NCBI GenBank assembly: GCA_018644785.1
Contig: JABGPV010000167.1
Coordinates: 1-11,653, forward strand
Reading direction: 5' to 3'
DNA from: Deltaproteobacteria bacterium
Lineage (GTDB): Bacteria > Desulfobacterota > DSM-4660 > Desulfatiglandales > Desulfatiglandaceae
DNA length: 11,653 bases
Part shown: positions 6,397-11,653 of the stretch, piece by piece
Layout: every line of letters starts with the position of its first letter
How positions within the stretch are numbered: position 1 is the stretch's first letter
Notes under the pieces: generated by a model
Seen by the model: the letters and a program-made list of their open reading frames with translations, nothing else
Databases searched by the model: none
What the model was told of the DNA's origin: nothing
Made by a program: the position numbers and the translations under genes

Positions 6397-6906
6397 ATGC
6401 AGCTTGCGACTTTCACCAAAGGCCTGGACAATGTGAGCGAATGGTCCGGCAGGATTTTCATGTGGCTGATCATCCCCCTGACCCTTGTTGTGGTCTATGA
6501 GGTCATTTCCACCAAAGCCTTCAATGCACCACACATTTGGGCGCCTGAGGTTACGGCTTATCTTTACGGCCCCTATTTCATGCTGGTGGCCGCCTATACC
6601 CTGCTTTACAATGCCCATGTGCGCATCGACATCATCTACCAGAAATTTTCCCCCCGAACCCGGGGTATCCTGGATTGTTTTACCTACCTGGTATTTTTTT
6701 TCCCTTTCTGCATCATTATTCTTCAGCAGGGCTATCTTTACACGGCAACCTCCTGGGCTATGAATGAGACCAGCGGATCCGCGGAACTTCCCATTGTTCC
6801 CCAGATCAAGATGGTCATTCCCATCACCGCCGCCTTGCTCCTGATTCAGGGACTCTCAAATATCCTCAAGGGTTTCACCCAGGCCATAACCGGGAGGGAG
6901 CTATGA
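6397..6906 (+). CDS. dctQ: TRAP transporter small permease subunit
   Basis: A 169-residue integral membrane protein with four predicted spans (about residues 18-38, 53-74, 91-111 and 137-157). The order and the EVTAYLYGPYFMLVAAYTLL segment, followed by a charged RID loop, are typical of DctQ. With DctM it forms the ion-coupled permease that accepts substrate from DctP. The start is placed at the ATG at 6397, which has GAAAGGG 6 nt upstream. The open frame extends back to a GTG-type or other start inside the terminator at 6328, but that would place the start in the hairpin and add an atypical charged leader. Its stop overlaps the dctM start (ATGA), a sign of coupled translation. Confidence 0.88.
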   Translation: MQLATFTKGLDNVSEWSGRIFMWLIIPLTLVVVYEVISTKAFNAPHIWAPEVTAYLYGPYFMLVAAYTLLYNAHVRIDIIYQKFSPRTRGILDCFTYLVFFFPFCIIILQQGYLYTATSWAMNETSGSAELPIVPQIKMVIPITAALLLIQGLSNILKGFTQAITGREL

Positions 6907-8225
6907 GCGCGGAATTTATTGCCATCGGTATGTTTGTGGGTCTTCTGATAGGCCTTTTTCTGGGGCATCCCCTGGCATTTGTTTTGGGGGGGCTGGCCGT
7001 CATATTCGGGTATCTGGGATGGGGGCCGAGCTGTTTTTACATGTTCATCAACCAGACCTTCGGCGTCATGGACAATTACATTCTGGTGGCCATTCCTTTG
7101 TTTATCTTTATGGCCCAGCTGCTGGATCAGTCAGGCGTGGCGGAAAGCCTGTTCAGCACCATGCGCTACCTGTTCGGTCCCATTCGAGGGGGAATCGCCG
7201 TGGCCGTGGTGGTGGTGTCCACCCTGTTCGGGGCTTGTACGGGCATTATCGGTGCCTCGGTGGTGACCATGGGTCTTTTGGCCATGCCGGTGCTCTTGAA
7301 ATACGGGTATAACAAGAGGCTCAGCTCAGGCTGCATCTGTGCAGGCGGGACCCTGGGCATTCTGATTCCCCCCAGCATCATGTTGGTGGTCATGGCGGAC
7401 CAGGGAAGTGTATCGGTGGGGAAACTCTTTGCCGGCGCCGTAATCCCCGGGCTGATTCTCTCCACTCTCTATATTCTGTACATTCTGATCCGTTGCTATT
7501 TCAAACCACAGGACGGCCCGGCCATTTCAAAGGAAGAGCTGGCAGCCGTCAGCAAGGGCGAAATCGCTTTGATGGTCACCAAATCGTTGATCCCTCCCAT
7601 GATCCTGATCATGGGCGTGCTGGGGTCTATTTTCATGGGCGTGGCCACCCCCACGGAAGCGGCGGGCGTCGGGGCCATACTCGCTTTCATCATGACGCTG
7701 GCCTATGGAAAATTCACCTGGAAAGGGCTTATTACCGCCGTGGTCAATACGGCCCGGACCACCTCCATGGTGGTGCTGATTCTGGCCACGGCTAGTTGTT
7801 TTTCCAGTGTGTTCATGGGTTCCGGAGGCGGGGACGTGGTGCAGGAATTGATACTGGAAAGCGGCTTTGGAAAATGGGGTATGTTTATCATCATGATGGT
7901 AATCCTTTTTTTCCTGGGCATGTTTATCGACTGGATCGGCATTATTTTGATCTGTTTTCCCCTGTTCCTCCCCATTGCCGCGGATCTGGGCTTTGATAAA
8001 GTGTGGTTTATCGTGATCATGGCGGTGATGCTCCAGGACTCCTTCCTGACGCCCCCATTCGGGTATGCGCTCTTCTATCTCAAGGGGGTGGCGCCCCCGG
8101 AAGTGAGCACGGCGGATGTGTACTGGGGGGCTTTTCCCTTCTGGCGGTTGATGGAGTTGGGTCTCATCATCTGCGTGGTCTGGCCCGAAAGCATCACCTG
8201 GCTGCCGTCTTTGCTGATCAAGTGA
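6903..8225 (+). CDS. dctM: TRAP transporter large permease subunit
   Basis: A 440-residue, very hydrophobic protein with about 12 or more predicted spans, the usual length for DctM. Family segments include FGACTGIIGASVVTMG, GGTLGILIPPSIMLVV, VATPTEAAGVGA and FLTPPFGYALFYLKG. It forms the transport channel, driven by an ion gradient (usually Na+), and works with DctP and DctQ. The ATG overlaps the dctQ stop by 4 nt, with GGGAGGGAG just upstream. The acyl-CoA synthetase follows after 29 nt, so uptake and CoA activation are probably coupled. Confidence 0.93.
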   Translation: MSAEFIAIGMFVGLLIGLFLGHPLAFVLGGLAVIFGYLGWGPSCFYMFINQTFGVMDNYILVAIPLFIFMAQLLDQSGVAESLFSTMRYLFGPIRGGIAVAVVVVSTLFGACTGIIGASVVTMGLLAMPVLLKYGYNKRLSSGCICAGGTLGILIPPSIMLVVMADQGSVSVGKLFAGAVIPGLILSTLYILYILIRCYFKPQDGPAISKEELAAVSKGEIALMVTKSLIPPMILIMGVLGSIFMGVATPTEAAGVGAILAFIMTLAYGKFTWKGLITAVVNTARTTSMVVLILATASCFSSVFMGSGGGDVVQELILESGFGKWGMFIIMMVILFFLGMFIDWIGIILICFPLFLPIAADLGFDKVWFIVIMAVMLQDSFLTPPFGYALFYLKGVAPPEVSTADVYWGAFPFWRLMELGLIICVVWPESITWLPSLLIK

Positions 8226-8254
8226 CGGATTTAGGATATGGGAGGCTGGTTTAA

Positions 8255-9898
8255 ATGCTGAAGCCCGGCAAAACCTATGACGAGATCTATGGTTCATTTA
8301 AATGGGTAATCCCGGATTTTTTCAATATGGGTGTGGATGTCTGCGACAAGTGGGCGCACCAGCGATACCGCCTGGCCCTCATCTACGAAGATGAAAAGGG
8401 GCAGGTCGAAAAGTATACATTCTGGGATCTGAAAAGACTGTCAAACGGTTTGGCCAACGGGCTCAAAGCGAACGGTATTGAACCGGGGGATCGCGTGGGG
8501 ATCTTATTGCCTCAGTCTCCCGAGGCCGGTATTACCCATATCGCCGTCTATAAAATGGGGGCGGTGGTGATGCCCTTGTTTACCCTTTTCGGGCCCGAAG
8601 CCCTGGAATACAGGCTGAACAACAGCCAGGCCGCTGCTGTTGTTACGGATGAGGCAAATCTCCACAAAATATTGGAAATCCGGGACAATCTGACCTATCT
8701 CAGGACCATTGTTCTCATAAGGGCCAAAGCCCCTGACGGGATTTTGTCATTCGACGATCTGGTGGAAAAGGGGTCGAGTTCCTTTCAGCCATTGAACACC
8801 CGGGCTGACGATCCGGCGTTCATCAGCTATACTTCCGGCACCACCGGCCCCCCCAAGGGCGCTTACCATGCCCACCGGGTGTTGTTGGGGCATTTGCCGG
8901 GGATTCAGTTTCCCCACAATTTCTTCCCCAAAGAGGATGATCTTTTCTGGACACCCGCGGATTGGGCCTGGATGGGGGGCTTCATGGATGCGTTGTTGCC
9001 CAGCTGGCATTACGGCACACCGGTGTTTGCCCATCGGGCCAGAAAATTTGACCCCGAAGAGGTATTTCATCTGCTGGCCAAATACGGCATCCGAAACGCT
9101 TTCATGCCGCCCACGGCTCTCAAAATGATGCGGCAGGTGAAGGATCCGAAAAGCCGTCATGACTATGCCATGCGCACCATCGGCAGCGGCGGGGAATCTC
9201 TGGGGGAGGAACTCTTGGCCTGGGGGAAAGAGGTGATGGGGTTGACCATCAACGAATTCTACGGCCAGACCGAGGTTAACCTGGTGGTGGGCAGTTGTTC
9301 GGAAGTGATGGAAATAAGACCCGGTTCCATGGGAAAGGCCATTCCCGGCCACATGGTGGAAGTGGTGGATGCGTCAGGCAACCCCATGCCCCCGGGAGAA
9401 GTGGGGGAGGTGGGTATCAAGCGTCCGGATCCGGTTATGTGTCTCGGTTACTGGAAAAACCCGGAGGCCACCAGGGATCAATATGTGGGAGACTGGTGGG
9501 TCACGGGCGATCTGGCCAAAAAGGATGAAGACGGGTATTTCTGGTTTGTGGGGAGAAAAGATGATTTGATTACCAGCTCCGGCTACCGAATCGGCCCCGC
9601 GGAAATTGAAGACTGCCTCATGGGGCACCCTTCCGTGGGGTTGGCGGCCGTGGTGGGCAGCCCGGATCCCGTTCGCCACGAGGTGGTGAAAGCTTTTATT
9701 GTTCCCGATTCCCAAGCCAAACCGGGTCCTGAACTGGCAGCGGATATCAAAAACTTTGTAAAAGTGCGGCTGGCGGCTCACGAATACCCGAGAGAGATTG
9801 AGTTCGTGAGTGAACTTCCCATGACCAATACGGGTAAAATTATTCGAAGAGAACTGAAAGCCAGGGAGGTTAAACGGAAAAGAGGGCAATCCCAGTGA
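8255..9898 (+). CDS. AMP-forming acyl-CoA synthetase (short/medium-chain type)
   Basis: A 547-residue ANL-superfamily enzyme that would activate a carboxylic acid with ATP and CoA to acyl-CoA, AMP and PPi in the cytoplasm. Motifs in order: the P-loop-like YTSGTTGPPKG (192-202), the substrate-pocket segment FWTPADWAWMGG (231-242), the adenine motif YGQTE (336-340), TGDL (418-421, catalytic-type D419), GRKDD (433-437) and the C-terminal catalytic lysine K528 in TNTGKIIRREL. The length and the ADWAWMGG segment fit acetyl/propionyl- to medium-chain synthetases (MACS-like) rather than the longer acetyl- or acetoacetyl-CoA synthetases of about 650 residues. GGGAGG lies 10 nt before the ATG. It is the last gene of the TRAP operon, which suggests the transported acid, or a product of it, is its substrate. 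Confidence 0.9.
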   Translation: MLKPGKTYDEIYGSFKWVIPDFFNMGVDVCDKWAHQRYRLALIYEDEKGQVEKYTFWDLKRLSNGLANGLKANGIEPGDRVGILLPQSPEAGITHIAVYKMGAVVMPLFTLFGPEALEYRLNNSQAAAVVTDEANLHKILEIRDNLTYLRTIVLIRAKAPDGILSFDDLVEKGSSSFQPLNTRADDPAFISYTSGTTGPPKGAYHAHRVLLGHLPGIQFPHNFFPKEDDLFWTPADWAWMGGFMDALLPSWHYGTPVFAHRARKFDPEEVFHLLAKYGIRNAFMPPTALKMMRQVKDPKSRHDYAMRTIGSGGESLGEELLAWGKEVMGLTINEFYGQTEVNLVVGSCSEVMEIRPGSMGKAIPGHMVEVVDASGNPMPPGEVGEVGIKRPDPVMCLGYWKNPEATRDQYVGDWWVTGDLAKKDEDGYFWFVGRKDDLITSSGYRIGPAEIEDCLMGHPSVGLAAVVGSPDPVRHEVVKAFIVPDSQAKPGPELAADIKNFVKVRLAAHEYPREIEFVSELPMTNTGKIIRRELKAREVKRKRGQSQ

Positions 9899-9941
9899 GT
9901 GAAGGCCCCGTTTCCCTTGAAAATACTTTTTAGTGGATTGT

Positions 9942-10436
9942 CTAATCCTCAGGCAACCGTACCACCAGTACGGGTGTTGCGCACCGCCTGAGCACGCGCC
10001 TTGAGGTACTTCCCATGACCGCATCCGCCAGAGGTTTGTGACCGTGGGCGCCCATTACCACCAGATCATACCCCCCTTTTTTTACCTCATCTAAAATCAA
10101 TTCAACCGGGTTCCCCGCTTTTACGGTCATGTTATCAACGATGAAGGGGCAGGTGGGATGTTCAGAAGCCATCTCATCGCAGAAACCCTCAAGCTTTTTT
10201 CGGAATTTTTCATGAACTTCCACCTCATTTCGTTCCATGATTTCATGCCACTTGGTGTCGCCGATCACGTTTACCACCAGGCTTTCCCGATAAGGGGAGA
10301 GTTGTTCCAGGGCGTGCAGGAATGTAATGCTGGCCCCGTATCGATTGGCGATGCTCGCCGCATAACCGGCTGCGTAACGGGCATTTTCGGAAAGATCCGT
10401 GGTGTACAGGATTTTTTTGATTTCTGGAATTATCAT
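9942..10436 (-). CDS. Universal stress protein (UspA family, ATP-binding type)
   Basis: A 164-residue single-domain Usp, the usual family length. The N-terminal strand IKKILYTTDLSENA (6-19) and the nucleotide-binding motif G-2x-G-9x-G-S are intact (G129, G132, G142, S143, followed by TSRRVL). It therefore probably binds ATP, like MJ0577-type Usps. Such proteins act in the cytoplasm under starvation or stress; the exact role here is unknown. AAGGAGG lies 6 nt before the ATG. It is convergent with the acyl-CoA synthetase (43-nt gap, no obvious terminator) and divergent from a small membrane protein gene. It likely has its own promoter and an 87-nt leader containing a hairpin. Confidence 0.92.
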   Translation of the reverse strand: MIIPEIKKILYTTDLSENARYAAGYAASIANRYGASITFLHALEQLSPYRESLVVNVIGDTKWHEIMERNEVEVHEKFRKKLEGFCDEMASEHPTCPFIVDNMTVKAGNPVELILDEVKKGGYDLVVMGAHGHKPLADAVMGSTSRRVLRRCATPVLVVRLPED

Positions 10437-10468
10437 GTCTTCCTCCTTGTGCTTTCGGACCCAGCAAA

Positions 10469-10488
10469 ATGCGGTTGGAAAACCACAT
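10469..10488 (-). promoter_or_regulatory. Hairpin in the universal stress gene leader
   Basis: On the minus strand, ATGTGGTT and AACCGCAT form an 8-bp stem (one G-U wobble) with a TTCC loop, followed by TTTTG. It lies about 33 nt before the usp ATG, inside the predicted leader. It could be a weak attenuator or an mRNA-stabilising hairpin, or chance; it is short. Confidence 0.25.
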
Positions 10489-10529
10489 GTAATCTGTTAG
10501 GCTCCTCGTGTGAGTGATTTACAGGCGAA

Positions 10530-10559
10530 AGTATAAGGGTACCGACCCATGAAAAGCAA
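10530..10559 (-). promoter_or_regulatory. Candidate promoter of the universal stress gene
   Basis: On the minus strand, TTGCTT (10559-10554) and TATACT (10535-10530, 5 of 6 consensus) are separated by 18 nt. The start point would fall near 10523, giving a leader of about 87 nt. Confidence 0.45.
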
Positions 10560-10565
10560 GTGAAA

Positions 10566-10587
10566 TATCGAATGATGAAATTCGATA
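10566..10587. promoter_or_regulatory. Perfect 8-bp inverted repeat between two divergent promoters
   Basis: TATCGAAT (10566-10573) and ATTCGATA (10580-10587) are exact reverse complements with a 6-nt centre. The repeat sits just behind the -35 elements of both the usp promoter (ends at 10559) and the small-protein promoter (begins at 10595). That is the classic place for a shared activator or repressor site. The binding protein is unknown. Confidence 0.45.
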
Positions 10588-10594
10588 AAGGCAC

Positions 10595-10623
10595 TTTTCA
10601 GGGTTCAAACCGGAAGATATACT
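10595..10623 (+). promoter_or_regulatory. Candidate promoter of the small membrane protein gene
   Basis: TTTTCA (10595-10600, 4 of 6) and TATACT (10618-10623, 5 of 6) have a 17-nt spacer. The start point would be near 10630, just ahead of the GAGG ribosome binding site at 10633-10636, giving a very short leader. Confidence 0.45.
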
Positions 10624-10644
10624 AAAAAATTTGAGGACGTGACC

Positions 10645-10959
10645 ATGAATGAAACCGTTGAAATTATCGTGGGTGTCGGGGTCCTGGTGGCCGTGTACAT
10701 CCTGACCCGGCATTTTCACTCCTGGCGGTTTTCAAGAACATATGTTTTGATCATAAACGATCTGAAGAAAAGAGGGGCTGTGAATCCTGCCTCCGCGGCG
10801 GAGCTTCCCTACGCCAAAAAGAGCATGCTTCGCATTGGAACCCGCGATTACCGGCCCAAAGCCCTGGAACATCTGGCCATGAAGCAAATCATCGGTATGA
10901 CGGATAGTGGGCGATATTATCTGATAGTAAAGCCCGAGGACCTTCCCACGGTCCAATAA
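10645..10959 (+). CDS. Small single-span membrane protein of unknown function
   Basis: I do not recognise this 104-residue protein. It has one N-terminal membrane span (about residues 5-21, after a short acidic start), then a basic cytoplasmic tail from RHFHSWRFSR. The soluble part (about 30-104) alternates helix-like and strand-like segments: an ASAAELPYAKKSML stretch, RDYRPKALEHLAMKQIIGMTDSGRYYL, and an end in KPEDLP. The run ALEHLAMKQIIGMTDSGRYYLI has the look of a winged-helix recognition helix plus wing, but this is only an impression. The ATG at 10645 is chosen because GAGG lies 8 nt upstream; the in-frame GTG 2 codons earlier would be too close to it. Its own promoter and sensible codon use support a real gene. 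It is divergent from the universal stress gene and may share its control site. Confidence 0.7.
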   Translation: MNETVEIIVGVGVLVAVYILTRHFHSWRFSRTYVLIINDLKKRGAVNPASAAELPYAKKSMLRIGTRDYRPKALEHLAMKQIIGMTDSGRYYLIVKPEDLPTVQ

Positions 10960-10963
10960 CCGC

Positions 10964-11047
10964 TGTAGGGGCAACCCCCCGTGGTTGCCCTGTGTTTGGG
11001 TTATTTGTACCGCATCATCAGGGCAGGCACAGGGGCCTGCCCCTACA
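10964..11047. repeat. REPIN/MITE-like palindromic element with terminal inverted repeats
   Basis: The 84-bp element begins with TGTAGGGGCA (10964-10973) and ends with its exact reverse complement TGCCCCTACA (11038-11047). Each end folds into its own perfect 8-bp hairpin: GGGCAACC/GGTTGCCC (10969-10990) and GGGCAGGC/GCCTGCCC (11021-11042), with 6-nt loops. About 30 bp of less ordered sequence lies between. Two REP-like hairpins in inverted orientation match the REPIN layout, which is mobilised in trans by RAYT (TnpA-REP) transposases. No target-site duplication is evident. It sits between convergent genes and may also help stop transcription from both sides. Confidence 0.7.
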
Positions 11048-11059
11048 AAAACAATTTCT

Positions 11060-11085
11060 CGTTCCCACGCTCCAGCGTGGGAACG
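11060..11085. repeat. REP-like 26-bp perfect palindrome
   Basis: CGTTCCCACGCT (11060-11071) and AGCGTGGGAACG (11074-11085) are exact 12-bp reverse complements around CC. Palindromes with this GTTCCCACGC core are, from general knowledge, widely dispersed in many bacterial genomes, including Desulfobacterota, and are thought to be RAYT-linked. It is unrelated in sequence to the repeat 12 bp to its left. It lies 22 bp after the DUF362 stop, where it could act as a transcript 3' end stabiliser. There is no T-run, so it is not a classic terminator. Confidence 0.7.
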
Positions 11086-11107
11086 TATAAGGGTCCTCGA
11101 TAATGCG

Positions 11108-11653
11108 TTATTTCTTCGGATGCCTCGGATTTTCCACGCCTTCTGTGGGCTTGCCGAAAGAAGCCGTATCCAAGCCCGCCAGGGGATGATTCTCCGCATA
11201 CATGGGTTTGAGTTTTCTTGCCGGGATTTCCGGATAGTATTTGGCAATGGTTTGCTGACTTCTATCGAGCGGTACTTCTTCGATTTCGTAGTCCGTTGTG
11301 CCCAGGCCGTTTCCTACCCCGCCATAAACCTGGGGTTCAATGTCTTTTCCCTTGATGACATTGAGTTTTTTCGTTCCCGGCGCCAGTACATCAAACTCTT
11401 CCGCCTCCGAATTGGTGAGTCCGGGGGCTTCGTTCATCATATCGATGCAGGCCTTGTCTACGGCTACCGGGTCCGCGGAGGCCAGGATACCCAGGCCGTT
11501 CACGATGGGCGTATCCGTCCACCCGTAGCAGTCGCAGGCCGGTGTGATATCAATGGCGTAATTCATGAAAAAGGTCATGCCGGGATTCTTGGTCATCACG
11601 GCGGCCAGGGCTGAATCGGCGATGCGTCTTCCCAGGGCCGGAAGGAGATCAAA
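11108..11653 (-). CDS. DUF362 domain protein, C-terminal part
   Basis: The frame is open from the right edge to the TAA at 11108, giving 181 residues of the C-terminal half; the start lies outside the window. It begins FDLLPALGRRIADSALAAV and continues with DITPACDCYGW, IVNGLGILASADPVAVDKA and a conserved MMNEAPG. This is the typical C-terminal pattern of DUF362 proteins, iron-sulfur-associated proteins that often carry 4Fe-4S clusters. The cysteine pair in CDC is in the visible part; any ferredoxin-like cluster motif would be in the missing part. A tail of about 50 residues (from LDRSQQT) is rich in Pro, Lys and Glu. The biochemical function of the family is not established. It is convergent with the small membrane protein gene. 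Confidence 0.85.
   Translation of the reverse strand, partial: FDLLPALGRRIADSALAAVMTKNPGMTFFMNYAIDITPACDCYGWTDTPIVNGLGILASADPVAVDKACIDMMNEAPGLTNSEAEEFDVLAPGTKKLNVIKGKDIEPQVYGGVGNGLGTTDYEIEEVPLDRSQQTIAKYYPEIPARKLKPMYAENHPLAGLDTASFGKPTEGVENPRHPKK

Noticed and set aside
7527..8297. 256-codon minus-strand open frame, rich in His and Arg
   Set aside because: Antisense shadow of dctM; the composition is what the complement of a hydrophobic gene gives.
9374..10024. 216-codon minus-strand open frame
   Set aside because: It overlaps both the acyl-CoA synthetase and the end of the usp gene, has no domain features and is a shadow.
10964..11085. CRISPR array
   Set aside because: The two palindromes differ in sequence and there are no repeated units with regular spacers.
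10985..11614. 209-codon plus-strand open frame
   Set aside because: It runs through the palindromic repeats and antisense to the DUF362 gene, so it is not a plausible protein.

Overview
The window looks like chromosomal DNA from an anaerobic, respiring bacterium, most likely a Desulfobacterota (sulfate-reducing or syntrophic, Desulfobacterales-like) lineage. This is inferred from gene content: an 11-heme c-type cytochrome fused to a NarI-like cytochrome b, a nickel hydroxyacid racemase (LarA) family gene beside a GlcD-type flavin dehydrogenase, a TakP-like TRAP transporter, a DUF362 protein, and short palindromic repeats of types common in such genomes. No species can be named from sequence alone. 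No tRNA, rRNA, CRISPR, phage or IS transposase gene is seen.

Layout. (1) Positions 1-3910, minus strand: a tight three-gene operon read right to left, larA, then the multiheme c/NarI fusion, then a GlcD-type FAD dehydrogenase cut by the left edge. Gaps are 6 and 19 nt. (2) Positions 3911-4068: a divergent promoter region with a 22-bp palindrome. (3) Positions 4069-9898, plus strand: a short-chain dehydrogenase resembling 3-hydroxybutyrate dehydrogenase, a 253-nt gap, then dctP, a strong terminator-like hairpin, dctQ and dctM (4-nt overlap), and an AMP-forming acyl-CoA synthetase. (4) Positions 9942-10436, minus: a universal stress protein. Divergent from it is a 104-residue single-membrane-span protein at 10645-10959, with a perfect palindrome between the two promoters. 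(5) Positions 10960-11107: two different palindromic repeats, a REPIN-like double hairpin and a REP-like 26-bp palindrome, between convergent genes. (6) Positions 11108-11653, minus: the C-terminal half of a DUF362 protein cut by the right edge.

How the genes may work together (inference). The left operon looks like a 2-hydroxyacid oxidation module. LarA interconverts the enantiomers, the cytoplasmic flavoprotein oxidises one of them, and the membrane fusion protein carries electrons between the cytoplasmic side or quinone pool and periplasmic c-hemes. The right operon looks like a carboxylic-acid uptake and activation module: TRAP import, then CoA ligation, with an SDR for hydroxy/keto conversion. 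The divergent arrangement around one palindrome suggests both sides may respond to related short organic acids. The real substrates cannot be read from the sequence.
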